From Elusimicrobiota bacterium (GTDB lineage: Bacteria > Elusimicrobiota > Elusimicrobia > FEN-1173), in assembly GCA_016706425.1 (NCBI GenBank), contig JADJJR010000001.1:1240001-1304000 (forward strand): a stretch of 64,000 nucleotides of DNA, given 5' to 3'. Of the stretch, positions 18,333-32,000 are shown piece after piece. Position 1 is the first letter of the stretch. Each line of letters begins with the position of its first letter. Under the pieces are notes generated by a model. It had not been told where the DNA came from. It saw only the letters and a list, made by a program, of their open reading frames with translations, and ran no database searches. The position numbers were made by a program, and so were the translations under genes.

Positions 18333-21300
18333 CGGGATATAAGGAGCGGACGGAGACGCGTGACGGGACTGGGGTGGCTGGGGGATGGACGGAAACGGTG
18401 CGGCACGACATCAAGTTCCATCCGCTGGGGCAGATGGTGGCTTACGAGGCGGAGGAGCGGAAGGCGGAGAGCCCGGATTTGATGACGGCGGTGGAATGGA
18501 GCGGGAGTGTGGACGCGTTCAACCGGTCGGCGGGATATGTGGAGATTCGGCAGGACCACCACGGGAACGGGACGTTGGGGCCGCGGAGCGTGGAAGCGCG
18601 GACGGGGCTGGTGTACAACGGGTTGGCGCAGGTGGAAGCGTACGAGCGGACGCGGCGGAGCAGTGACGCGCCGGACGTGGTGACGACGGTGACGGTGGAG
18701 AACGCGACGTACGACACGTTCGGCAATCAAACGGGGTACCGGGAGACGACGCGGACGCGTGGGGGCGGGGAGTCGAACACGCGTGTGGTGGAGCGGAGCG
18801 GGGCGGCGTACGACCGGCAGGGGTTGCTGCGGACGTACGTGGAGACGGTGCAGGACACGGCGTCGGCGGAACTGATGACGCGGACGGAGCGGCGGGAGAC
18901 GACGTACGATTTGATGGGGCGGGAGACGGGGTCTGTGAATCTGCGGCACGAGGCGGGGCGGGCGGAGCGGGTGTTGGAGACGGGCGAGCGGTTGATGGAG
19001 ACGATGAACAAGTGGACGACGGTGGTGCAGACGGGGCGGACGTTTAACGAGGCGGGATTGACGACGGGGTATGTGGAGGCGACGTTTGACGGGACGACGC
19101 TGAATGTGGGCGGGGTGGAGCGGGCGTGGGTGGGGCTGACGGGGTCGGAGCGGGCGCGGGTGATGAACGGCGAGGTCCGCGCCGGGGAAGCGGTAACGGT
19201 CACGCGGCGGAGCAACATGGTCTACAACGGCTGGGGATTGGCCGTCGGACAAACGGAAACCCTGCGGGAAGTGTCGACGACGTTGGATCACAACCGATCA
19301 ACGGTCCGTTCCCAAATCACCCACAACGATTTGCACCAGATGACGGGGTTCCGGGACGAGGTGCGGGACGATTCCGCCCCCGGCGTCATTGAAACCACGA
19401 CATTATCGGGGGCGCAATACAACGGCAACGGGCGGATGGTTTTCTCGCATGAGGTGAAGCAACAAACGGGTCTTCTGGAAAGCCGGGTGGAGACGGACCG
19501 GTGGGTGACGCACGACCGGGAAGGGCGGGCGAAAACAGAGCGAACGGTAGCCCGGTCGGACAGCGGGTTGGTGGTGGAGAAAGAGCGGGTCATTTTGGCT
19601 TACAACGGTTTTGGACAATCGAAGGGCGAAACCATTGACACGATTCAGCGCGGGCATTTGGCGGACGGCTCGGTGACTTACGAGATCACATCCCGTACGC
19701 AAAAGACGGATCTGACCTACGATGACCGCGGTCGAGCCGTCGGGCATGTGGAACGCGAAGAGTCATCGGACAAGCCGGGGTTGGCATCGACGAAGACGTG
19801 GACGGCGAGCGGTTACAACACGAACGACCAGTTGTTGGGATCCGTGGAGGTGAAGAAAGAAGAAAGCGCCGCGGGCGTACACGAAGTCACGACGGTCCGC
19901 GCGGGGATCGCCTACGACGTGCGGGGCCGGACGATTTCTTACGGTGACACGATCACGAACAATTTGGACTCGATCACGGAGACGGTGGATTGGCGGGCGG
20001 CGGGGTTTAACGGGGCGGGGTTGATCACGGGGATGAACGAGACACGTCGGCGGCTGGGGACGGACGCGACGACGCCGTTGGACGTGACGACGAGCACGGA
20101 ACGGACGACGATGCTGTACGACAAGGCGGGGAACCTGCTGCACTACCTGCAAAACGTGGTGGGATCGGACAAGCCGGACTTGAAGACCGCGACGGAGTGG
20201 GACGGGGCCTATGACGCGCTGGGGCGTATGACGCGGTATTTGGAGAAAGTGCGGAGCACGGACCTGGGGACGGGCGGCCAAGTTCTTTCCACTTATCAAG
20301 AAAATGACCGGTGGACCATGACCTACGACCGTTCGAACCGAATGGACGGTTACTCCCAGCGGACGATGGACGTGTGGGGGAAGAACAGTTTTGCGACGTG
20401 GGAGGGGGTGTACGGGGACCGTGGGTTGTTGGAATCCTTCGCGGAGAGCTCGACGGACCCGCAAAACAACGTGACGACGCGGGTTCAGGAGAACATCACT
20501 TACGACGCGGGGGCGCGGATCAAGACGTTCGACCAAACGACGGCGGAGCCCCTCGGGACGGTGACGACGAACCACCGGCTGGACACGGTCTACAACGTGA
20601 ACGGCTTGATGTCGGGGGTGGAGGAACGCAACATCGCGGTGGATCCGATCGGGGTTCGGACGGTGACGGATCTTTCCCAATCGCCGATTCTTTACGACGT
20701 TCGGGGGCAGGTGCGGGAACGCCGCGATGTGGCGGCCATTTCGATTTATGATCCGGACGGCGGGCTGTTGCGGGCGACGACGCGCGACACTCTTTTCACC
20801 GAAGCACTGTACAACGATCTGGGGCAGGCGGTGAGCCACCGGCAGGAAACCCACACCACGAACAAAGACGGGAGCTTGGACCACCGGTCGGTGAGCGAGT
20901 TTAGCCGGGGACTTTATAATCGGTTGGGGGTTTTGCGGAGCTACCACCAGGAAGACGCCTCGGAAGGGGCGAGCATCGAGACCCTGGTTTTGCCCAGCAA
21001 CTGGGATGATCTGGCCCTGGATCCGGAACAGCGGTTGTTGTGGTTGAAAAACTTGACGTTCGTGATCGACGGACAGCAAGTGGCCTTTGACGATTTGGGA
21101 CTGCAAGTGCCCGACGTGGGTGCGGTTTTGGTGGCCTGGAGCGACTTGCCGGCGGCGGACCGGGTTCGGTTGTTGTCGGAGGGGAAAACGGTCTTGAACG
21201 GGGTGGCCTTCGACTTGAACAAGGCGAAGGTGGTTTGGAACCTGGACACGGCGTCCTCGTTCGATCAATCCAAGATGGGTTACAACGAATACGGGACCCT

Positions 21301-23070
21301 GGCGGGGTACGAGCGGGTGGGGCGGGAAAACGGTGTGGCGTTCACGCAAACCTGGAACGCCTCGGGGTTCGACCGGTACAGCCGGGCGACGGGCTACAGC
21401 GAAGTTTTGGCGCGGGACGGGCAGGCGGCTGTGACGACGGTGCGGGAAAACATCGCCTACGACAACCGGTCCCTGGCGACGAGCTACAAGGACACGCTGC
21501 GCAACGCGGCGACGCCGGCCCTGGTCACGACGATGGAGGCCCAGGCCGCTTACGATTATTTGAGCCGCCAGGCGTCGACCCTTCAGGTCGTGTCGCAGAA
21601 CGGAACCTTGACGGACGGAACGCGATTGAACACGATCAACACGCTGATCAGCGACGCGTTCAGTTACGACGGGTTTGATCGAACCACGGGCTACGACGAA
21701 GTTCGTTTTTCGGGGCGGCTGGTGGCCCTGGCGGGCGCGCAGAGGACCTGGTCGTCCTTGTCGGCGGTCGAAAAGAGCGCGCTCAAAAGCGGATCCCTCA
21801 AGACCACGGACCAAACTTTCACCTACACCCGGACCTCGGGTGTGGCTTACAACGAACGCAATTTGCAGTTGGGCCTGATGAGCGTCGCGAAGACCTTCGG
21901 CGTGGCATCGGGACCGGCGCCCGTGGAACCGGGCGCGTCGGCCGAATTGGAAGACGTGTCCACGGTCGTCCAGGCGCGGAAAACCTACAACGAATTGAAC
22001 CAGGCCACACGGTATTTGGAAGGCACGACTTCCGCGCGGGAAGGGACGGTGGTGCGTCTTTCCACGGTCCACGGTTTGGAGTACAACGGCCTGGGCCAGA
22101 TGGTGAAATCGTTGACCGATCTGCACAAGATCGGGATCGACCTGGACGTCATGGAACAATTGACGCGGGAAGACATCGTTTACAACGATTTCGGGCAGAT
22201 GATCGGTTATGTCGACCGCACCGGGAAAAACGGGTTGAACGTTGATGTATATGTGACGGGCATTACTTACGATGAGCAGGGCCGCCTGGCGGGCTCGGAT
22301 TCGACCACACACCGCCACGGCAGCGAAGTCCGGGTTTTCTATCAACACAACGGCCGGGAACTTTCGCCCTTGGAGCTGGCGGCGTTCCTGCAGGCGCAAA
22401 CCAACGTGTCGGTGGACGAGCTGTTGGCGCAAGGGGTGTTGACCGCGGTTTACCGGCGTGTGGACGTCAACGACGTGAACGTGGCGACGACGTCGGATTT
22501 GCGGTACGACAGTCTGAACCGCCTGATCGGTTCCAAAGAGGTCACATTCAACGCGGACGGGTCGCGGGTGGAGACGACCTTGTCCAACATCAAATACGAC
22601 AAGACAGGGCGGATGGTGGCGATGACGAGCTCGGTCCACACGGCGGGGACGGGAACGGCCCTGGAATACATTTTGGACGGTGAAGCCTTGACGGCGGAGG
22701 CTCTGGACGCGTTGTTGACCGAGAAAGCGACGGCAAGCGGTAAGACCACCGGCCAAGAGTTGTGGAACATGATGCAAGAAGGGCGTCTTGCCACGCGCGA
22801 GGTCCCCGCGACGGTGGACAAGACGATCGTCTCCGTGCGCGACGACATGCGTTACGACGATAACGGCCAATTGATTCATTACCGGGACGAGATGGCCGAC
22901 GTGGCGAACAAGATCCTGAAACAGGTCACGACCACGGATTTGACGTACACGCGGTTGGGGCAACCCAAAACGCAGACTTCCCACACCCGCACCGAAATGA
23001 CGGACACGGGGTGGAGCGAATCCGACACAGCCATCACCTATAAATACGACCCGCAAAACGGCGCTTTACT
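16080..23070 (+). repeat. N-terminal array of degenerate YD/RHS-like repeats
   Basis: Protein repeat crossing the first frame break. The core is Y-D/N-x-x-x-x-h-x-x-Y-x-E, e.g. 'YDALGRMTRYLEK', 'YDKAGNLLHYLQN', 'YNGLGQMVKSLTD', 'YDDNGQLIHYRDE', each followed by a charged, Thr-rich strand and a Trp-x-Gly or Gly-x-x-Tyr linker. The period is about 35-45 residues, longer than the ~21 of classical YD repeats. Some units carry insertions, e.g. 20,975-21,240 ('LALDPEQRLLWLKNLTFVIDG'). Confidence 0.75.
18322..18326 (+). other. Frame break 1 (apparent loss of one G in a G5 run)
   Basis: Upstream coding runs in the frame ending with TGA at 18330-18332; downstream coding is in the frame starting at 18329. 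Adding one G to this G5 run gives '...TEAVLTGRGALTGYKERTE...' and joins two halves of one YD unit. Either an assembly/sequencing indel or a real lesion. Confidence 0.75.
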
Positions 23071-26000
23071 TGGCGCCACCGGCGTGGGCACGTCCAGGAC
23101 GCAATTGGCACCGGTTTGGACCGACGAAGACCAAGACGGGGACACGGACAAATTGGTGTACCTGCCCATCAACACGGGAAGTCAGGTCCAGGTTTACGGC
23201 GTTCATTTGGGACAAATTCAGTTGCAAATGCAGAAATCGCGGCAAGTGTCGCCGGATCCGGCGGTGCCCGGCGTTTCCGAATCGGTGTCCACGTCGACCC
23301 TGGTCTACTTCTACAACGAAAAGGGGAAGACCATTGGGGCCTTCGGTGTTTTGGAAGTGACGGCCAACGACGGCTACAACAACGTTACAACGAGCCGTGT
23401 GTCGCAAATTCATTCGGCCTACATGGGCGAGCTGAAGTTGATGGCCAGTTTGTCGGACAGCCACACCAAAAACGCCGACGGAGGAACCTCGGAGTCCGTT
23501 GTCGTGACCCATTACACCTACGGCGCCGATGGGAAAGTGACGGGGGCGCATGGGGTGGGCGGTACCAAGTCCTCAGAGGTCGGCGTGTCGGATCCGGAAC
23601 ACGTGTGGCACGACGGTTGGGTGGACGCCAACGGCAACGGCCGCGTGGACGAAGAAGAGGTCGCCCAGTCTCGCATGGACGGGGTGATCCAACCCGGCGA
23701 GCTGGAATGGGTGGACGTCGATCGGGACGGCCGCGAGACCCCGGCCGTGATCAGCCCCACGGGAAGCTCCACGGGCCGCATGGTCCAGATCTACGAAGTG
23801 ATTAACGGGGAAGCCCGGCTGGTCCTGTCGACCAACCGAACGACCTCGGAGACGATCCGCGGCGAGGTGACCCGGACGATCCAGGTGACGCGCAACGTTT
23901 ACGATGACGAAGGACGGCTTATCCGTGTGGAAGGATTTTCGGACGCCGAAGGCGAAACCACGGGATGGACGGATTTGTTGGATTCGCTCTTGTTGGAAGG
24001 ATCTTTGAACATCGATCCTTTTGCGGGATCGGCGGAGCCGGAGACGCCCGCGGCCACGACCGACACCCCGGTGGAGACGGCGGCCCCCGCGGCCACGACC
24101 GGCCCGGCGCCCGTGGCGTCGGGGCAGCCGAGTGAAACTTTGGTGAACGGCGATTTGGCGGACGCGGAATACCAGCGTGAAGCCATCCCCAGCGAAGGTG
24201 GCGCAATCGCTCTTTTCGATGCGGCGGCACAAGAGTCCTACACCCGCGTTTTGCGCGACGGCCGATACCGGGTGCAAATCGTTGGCGGCGGTTCCCGTTG
24301 GAGCACGCGCGCCACAGGACGAATCCATTTGGGCAATTCCCGTTACGTGACGGTGGAATTGACGAGGCCCGCGGTGGGTATGGATTGGCGCGTGGCCGGG
24401 AATGTGTCGTTTGAAGTCAGCGGAAACGACCGGAACAGCATGTTTGGAAATGTTTTTGAAACGTTGGGCGGTACCGCCATGGTGGCGATCGAGGGTCTTG
24501 AGCGTACCCGGCGCGGCCTGGTGGTCACCTCCTTCCGTGTTGATCCCAAAGGACGGGCCGAAGTGGTGTTTGCCGGCCAACCGGGGGCTTATTCCGATGG
24601 GGCCGTTCGCTGGACCGAGGGCGCCCTCCGGGGCGTGGACGGTGCGTCCCGTCGTTCCATCGATGTGCGCATGCCCAACGGCCGTATTCGAACTTACACA
24701 GAAGTGTGGTCGAACGGAACCTGGCGGCCTTCGGAAGAGTCTTCTTCGTTTAATCGATTTATCGGTGGTTCGATCCAAATCAACGGCCAGTGGAAACGAA
24801 TCGCTTCCATGGAAATGTCGGAAAACGGGGTCCGGGTGGCCTTCGCGGCGGCGAGCGCCGCGGTGGGTCCCACCACCCCCGCGGGAGACAGCCTTGCCCG
24901 CACCGGGTACCAGGCCATTCCTTTCGGTGGAAGCGATCAACGGTTCGATTTGGACGCGGGAGAGCAATTCGGCGGTTACGTCGCCGGGAACGGCGGCATG
25001 GTGGTGAACGAAGATCGGTCCATTTCGCTTCTCTCTGGACACAGCGGTTTGTCTCTGGCGGCGGACACGCAACGCTTTTTCGGCCCTGAGGCCATCGCGT
25101 TGGTCGATTTCGGCCGGGTGAATCCCACGCTTCTGGTGGGCGGTCTTTATCGTCTTCCAGAAACGGCGATGTACGACGAAGCGGGAACACGCCGCGTTGG
25201 GGGAGGGATCTCCGGGAATCTCGCGTTGTTCGTTCGAACGGGGGCGGGGGGCTCGGATTTCACGCCGGCGACGTTGTTGTCCTCGCACGCCGGGGTGCGC
25301 GGGATGTTGAACGCGACGGCGGACAGCCTGGATTTCAGCGGCGTTTTGTCGATCGGCGCGGAAGGCGTCTTGCCCGTCCCTCTGTCGGCCTCTTCCCGAA
25401 CGGGATTGGCGAACGTCGTCACCGACGCGATGGTGTTGCACCAGGGCGCGGACGGGTATTCCGTGCGCGGTTTGGTGGAGCGTCGCGACGGCGAATATCT
25501 GCTGACAGGCGTGGGGGCGCGACTGACCCTCGCCCTGGGTGTTGAAATCGCCGGGTACACGGCGGTTACGGAAGGCACGGTGATCCGGTTCACGGAAGAC
25601 GGCGTCCGGGTGGAGAACGAGGGCGGTGTTGTTTCCTTGGGCAATGGATTTGAGATTCACGGCGTCAAAGGGGAGAACGGGGAAATCGAAAACCGTCTCT
25701 ACGTGTCGGCTCAAGTGGCCGGCGGGAAAGCCCAGGAAGTCGTGTTCCGGGGCACGGCGGGGGCGACGCGGGCGTTCCAAACCACGGACGGGCGTTGGTT
25801 CATGCTGAACGGGACGAAGCCGGCGTCGGCGAGGGCGTACGGGGAGAACGGGGCGTGGTTTAAAGAGATGGGTGGATCGCTTTCCTTGGCGAAGGCGGGG
25901 CAGAAGCTGGTTTTGACGACGGATGTGCGGGCGGCGCAAGGGGCGTTGACGATCGTTTCTTCGGTGGTGGTGGGTTCGGACGGGCGCGGGAAGATCACGC

Positions 26001-29000
26001 CGAAATCGATCACGGGGGCGGGATTGGCGATGCCGTTGTCGATCGACCGGGCTTACGAGATGGCGAACGGGGGGATGCTGTTGAAGCTGACGGACGGAAC
26101 GCTGTGGAAGCTGTCGGCAAACCGGGAGTCGGTGACGCGGGTACAGTCCGGGGAGACGGTGGAGACGGTGCACGCGTTGGGGAACGGGGTGGACGCCTAC
26201 GCCCAGGTGGTGATGCGGTGGACTTTTGACGGTGGAACGAACCAATGGAAACCGGTGGTGACGGGATTGACGGCGAACGGCCGGACGGTGGAGGCGGGAT
26301 CGGTGCCGGCGGGTGGGATGACGATTGAAGTGCCGGGGGCGAACGGGGAAACGCACAAGGTGACGGTGCGGTCCTCGGACGGGCAGTTGCAGGTCCGGGT
26401 CAAGACCGCGAGCCAGGAAAACCACGTCGACCAAAAGTACGTGATTATCTACGGGCAGGCCCGGCTTCAGGAAACCACCTCGGTGAGCCGCACGCGACAG
26501 AGCAATGGCGGGGAAACCATTTCCAATTTCACACAAAAATTCACATACGATCGGTTCGGCAATCTGACGGCCTCGGCCGGTCACGGGACCATCGAATCGA
26601 AAGAAATGGCTTGGAGCGACACGAGCGTCGTTCCGGACGGCGTGGTGGACGAGATCGTCCCGTCGCAGCGCACGTTCACGGAAGTGGATCAGACCTTCAA
26701 AGTGGTCAACAATCAGGCCCGCATGGTGACGGCGGTCAACACCGTGACGTCCCTGGACATTGAGACCGGTCGCCCATTACGGCCCGGAGAGGATCGTTAC
26801 ACGCACGTGGTGTCGGTTGTTAATTACGCCTACGACAACGTGGGCCGCGTGATCGGTGCCTCTGGGTACAGCCGGTCCGTGGCAGACTCTTTTGTTTTGA
26901 ACCAGTTGGCGGGCGTCGATCGACCTGAAACCGACGGTTTGGTGCGAATGAACGCCGACGGCTCGATCACGCTGACATTCCGTTTGGCCGGCACCAACGG
27001 CGCCGACTCCGAGATGGAACTGTCTGTCACTTTGAAGCGCGATCCACAAACCGGGTTGTACAGCGGACGGTTTGAGTCAACCACCAACGGCAATATTGAG
27101 ATGTCGGGAACAATGTCCGGCCTCGGCATGACAACGGAAAACATCCCCGTTCTTTCGGCCTCGGGGCAACCGCAATACGTGAATGGGAATTTGGTCACGC
27201 GGCCGCGCACCGTCTTCAGTCATTCCGGTCAGGTGGCGTTCGACCCCGTTTCGGGTGGCGCCTCTGGCGATGATCAACACGCCCAGAACGCCATCCAGTC
27301 CTTGTTGTCCGGGGCGTTTGCCGCCGCGGCGGCTTATTCGCGCGACAGCAACAAATCCATGGCGGATCGGGTGGCGGCGGTGGACGGCGGGGGAGCGGTC
27401 AACGCCAACGCTTCAAATATGTTGGGGGATTTCCTTGGAATCAATTTAGCCCGAATTTTGATGGGCGAACGGGATTCCAACGGTCCCATTGTGGAAAAAC
27501 ACATGGCCTATCAAGGTTCCTCGACTGCGTCCGGATCCGTTCGCGGGGGGGAGACGACCACCGCGGCGAGCACACCGCGATTGTTGGTGGAAACCGTCCG
27601 TTCCGGCACGGCGGGAACGGCTTTGCGCGAATCCACCTTGTACGGGGCCGACGGGAACAATTGGTCCGCCGCCCGGCAGACTTTGAGAACGATCGACGGG
27701 GCGACCAACGTTTTGTTCGAGCAAACATCGATCTTGGACGAGGAAATCTCGACCGAACTGGACGGCCCCGGCGGCGATTGGGAAGCGGTCCGGACGGAAA
27801 CCTTCACGACGCAGGGCTACGCCGTGGTGGCGGGCCAGGCCGTGGTGGTAAGGGCCGAAAGCTTTTCGGTGACGGACACGGGGGCGACGCGGCGTGAAAC
27901 GCGCGCCGTGACCACCTACAGCTATGACCCGACGGGTCAGTTGGTGTCTTCCCGATGGACGAGCGAGGAAAGCTCCCTGACCCAGCTTCTGCATGATTCC
28001 GACGGAGACGGCCGCACCGATTCGCAAAAACCGCAATTGACGATTCAGTCCGGGACGACTGAATTCCGCGTTTTGTCCGGCATCGCCGTGCCCGTGATCA
28101 CGATCACCGAATCGGCCACCTACACGGGTTACAAGACCGTGGGCGATGTCCGTGAAATCTTCCAGAAAAAAGTTCAAGAACTCCAGGGCCAAAAACGCAG
28201 TTTGGAAGGCGCCCTGAACTATTACCGGTGGGTCACCGACTATTCCCGAAGTTTGGTCGCACAGTACGAGCCACGGGAAGGGTTGGACGCGAATTCCGAA
28301 AATCCGGAGGGATTGGTTCCCTTGAATGCCTTCGAAACCTATATGTTGATCTGGGCGCGGAGCAATCTCCGTAACTATTCCGCTGATGTGTTGGCCCGTT
28401 ATCAATCGCAAATACAAGCGAAGGATGGCGAGATCGCGGTCGCGCAATCGGACTTGACGGCCTTCAATCAGCGGATGGGATCCCGGCTGGCGACCGACGC
28501 CTGGACGGTTGGGGACGAACGGACGCTCCTCGCCGCCGGCTTGTCCAAGGCCCAGGCCGTGTTGAATCGAGCCACTTCGGATGTGGATTTCTACAAAGCG
28601 GCGGCCGAAAAAGAACTGGTCGATCTTCAGGCCGCCGTGGCCAAGGGCACGATGACGCCGCAGGAAAAACGCGCTATAGAAGCCAGCAGTGCGACCCAGC
28701 AAGCGTACCGCAACGCCCGGTCGGCCGTGACGTCGGCCCAAACCGAAGTCCAGCGTTTGACGACGGCTCGCGCGGCTTTCGAAGGCCGGGCGGACAATGA
28801 TTTGCTCTGGGAAAGCGCCGCCAGCGTTTCCGTGACGAAAACCCAGACGAATTACGTTTATAACTCCCTCGCGCAATTGATCGGGGCCAAGGGCTCCACC
28901 CAATCGGTGACCATGACCCAAGTCCTTTCGGAGGGTGTGGCCAAGTACATGCGCACCGTGTCGAGCGCCGATCTTCAATACACGGTGTTTAAGGGACAGG

Positions 29001-32000
29001 CGGCGGTGTTGAAGAGCGTTTCCCAGTCCGACACCTATCGGGTGGGCGAGTTGTCTTCCCGTTTGTCGAGTTCGGACATCGTGAACTCGGCTTTCATGAG
29101 CGGGGTCGTTCAGGGGGTTTCACGCGGTTTGTTCGGCGCTCAACGGGCCCAAGGCGGAAGTGTCAGCAGTTCCCAGACCACCACGACCTACCAATACGAC
29201 CGGAACGGTCGTCTGATCGGCGCCAAGGGCGAAGGCACATCGAGTTTCAGCGACGCGGGCGGCAGCGGGACTTCCAAAACCAGGCAGTATTTCATCATCG
29301 CCCACGGGCAGGCCCAGGTTTCGAAAACGATCACCGACACGGTCAGTTCGTCGGGCGCCGGGCTCACCCACACCCGAAGCGTGATGCGCTTCGAGTACGA
29401 CCGCCTGGGGCGATTGACCGCGGCGCAGGGGTATTCGCGATCGGTCATCACCAACTCGGTGTACACGAGCGTGGCGTCGGCGGATGGGAAATCCTACACC
29501 TCCGTTTTGACCCACACCCGCGGCACCAGCGAGACCGAAAGCCGTTACATCGTCGTTATGGGCCAGGCGGTCGTGAAATCCAGCGTGACGACCACGCGGA
29601 CCTCGGGCGGCGCCACCAGCAGTTATTCCCGCAGCGTCATGGAATACAGCTACAACGAGAAGGGACAATTGGTGGGGGCGAGTGGGTCGAGCACCTCCAG
29701 TTCAAGCACCACCGTGTTGACCAAGGTGGAGGTGAAGGAAGGGGAGGCCGGCTACAACGACAAAGGGGTTTGGGTGGAAGCCAAACCCAAAGACGAAAGC
29801 GCGGCGGACAGCGACAACAAAGCGGCCGATAAGGCCGAAGAAGAGAAGCCGAAATGGATATACGCTACCGCGGCGGTGTCGAGCAGCAGCTCAACTTCCA
29901 ACACCTACGCAATTATTTGGGGTCAAGCCGTGGTGACTTCTTCTGAAACCCACACCGTGTCCCGGTCGGGGGCGAGCGTCACCACCACCAACTCCGGCAT
30001 GCGCTACACCTACGATGACAACGGGGCCATGCTGCACGCGGAGGAGACCCACAACAGTTCCGTGACGGTCACCCGGATCGCCACCGATCTGAACCAAGAC
30101 GGGACAATCACCGATGAAGAGTTCGTTGAACAGGTGACGTACACCAACACCCACAACATTTACCGGGTGATCAACAACCAGGCCGTGATCGTGGAATCCA
30201 GCGCGACGAGCGTCACGGTGACACCCACCGAAACGCGACGGAGCACTTCCCAAACGGTTTACAACGTGGACAGCCTGGGCCGCGTTACCGGCGCGTCGGG
30301 GACCTCGTCCGATGAGACCCGAACGCTGACCGCCGATGGGAAAACAATTGTTCGGACGTCGAACACCACCAACACCTACATCGTGATGATGGGCCAGGCG
30401 GTCGTTGCTTCTTCGGTCACCACCAGCAACACGTATTCCCATTACGAAGGAACCAATTATCTGTCGGCGGCCAATGTCAGCACGTCCACAATGACCTCCT
30501 ACAACCAATACGACGCCAGCGGCATGCTGGTGGGCGCGCGGCAAGAGGGCACCACCTTGTCCTGGACCACCAACGCCGACGGAACGCGATTCCCCAATGA
30601 ATCGCGGGTGGAAAACACCATGATCATCCTCTTCGGTCAGGCCCAGGTGTTGCGCTCGGTCACCATGAGCCTCTCCCCCAACGCCAGCGGCGACTCGGTT
30701 GTCTTGGATGTGACCGTTTACCAATACAACAACCTCGGTCAATTGATCGGGGCCCAGGGGCACGGTTGGTCGATTCAAAAGACCGAGAACGCGGACGGCA
30801 CGATCACGACTTCGGAAAGCACGACGACCACCAAGTACGTGATCATTCAAGGCCAGGCGCGCGCGACAGAGGTGCGGTCGGTGTCGGTTACCCCGAACGG
30901 TGGTTCCGTGACCGAAGTGGTGTCGGTCACACGCAACAGTTACAACAAGGAAGGACAATTGACGGGCAGCTCTACGACAAGCACGGAAACCACCGTGCAA
31001 CCGCCTTTGAACGCCACGGGCGGTGGCACCGCCGCCGTGGCGGGGGGAACAGCGGCACCCGCCGTCAGCTCCTCCTTCGCTGCCGAACTCAACGCTTGGC
31101 GGACCGCCTTGTTTGCCCGCGGGGAAACGCAGCGCGACACTTTCCTCGGTTCTGTGATGGCGGAATTGTCGCCTCTTGTGAACGGGCTGGTGGGGAATTC
31201 TATTCGCCAATTGGGCGAGCGCCTGGTGTTGTTCTTCGAGGGGAAAAACCTTGTCCCCGCCGGCGGTTCCCTGGAGCTGCGAAACATCGTCATGGAGGGC
31301 CTGACCGCCCTTTATTCACCGGCGGCTCTCGTCACCTCGGGCCTTGTGAGCGCGCTGATCAAAGTGGCCTACAGCATGGCCGCCGCCCTTTTCAACGACC
31401 GGCCGGCGCGCACGCCGGTGGCCAACGCCGGCTTGGATGGTCAAGGCGCCCTCCTCGGCGTCACCATGGGCGGCGGGACGCCCGCGCCGATCACGGCCGC
31501 GGGAACCGCGTTGATTCAGACCGTTGGCGGCGGGGTTTTGACAAACGCCACGGTGCGCTCCCAGCTCTTCTCTTTGGGCGCCGCCGGGGTGGCGCGGACG
31601 CTTTCGGTCGCTTTTAACGCCGATTCGGAAACGCGGGAAATGCGGTCTATTTTGGCCAACCCGCCCGACGGCTCGGTCCTTACCAAATCAACCACGGTGA
31701 ACACCAACGTGATTTTCTGGGGCCAGGCGCAGTTGGTTCGGTCGGACACGACTTCCACCACCTACACCGGCGTGATCGGCGGCAACCTTAATGACGTTGG
31801 CAGCGTGCGCACCGCCACGAGTTGGATGACGTACCAATACAACGCCGTGGGGCAGTTGGTGACGGTGGAAGGCGCCTCTAGCGGGAAAACGATTCAATAC
31901 CACGTGGACCGGGACGTTAACGGCCGAGTGGTCGGCCAGTCCACCAGCGTTTCCACCTTTGACACCACCAACGTTTACGTGGTGCGGGGCGGGCGCGCGT

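Noticed and set aside
15399..26584. Several minus-strand open frames of 900-1,100 codons opposite the giant gene
   Set aside because: Arg/His/Pro-rich shadows caused by G-ending codons and few stops; no domain or start signal seen.
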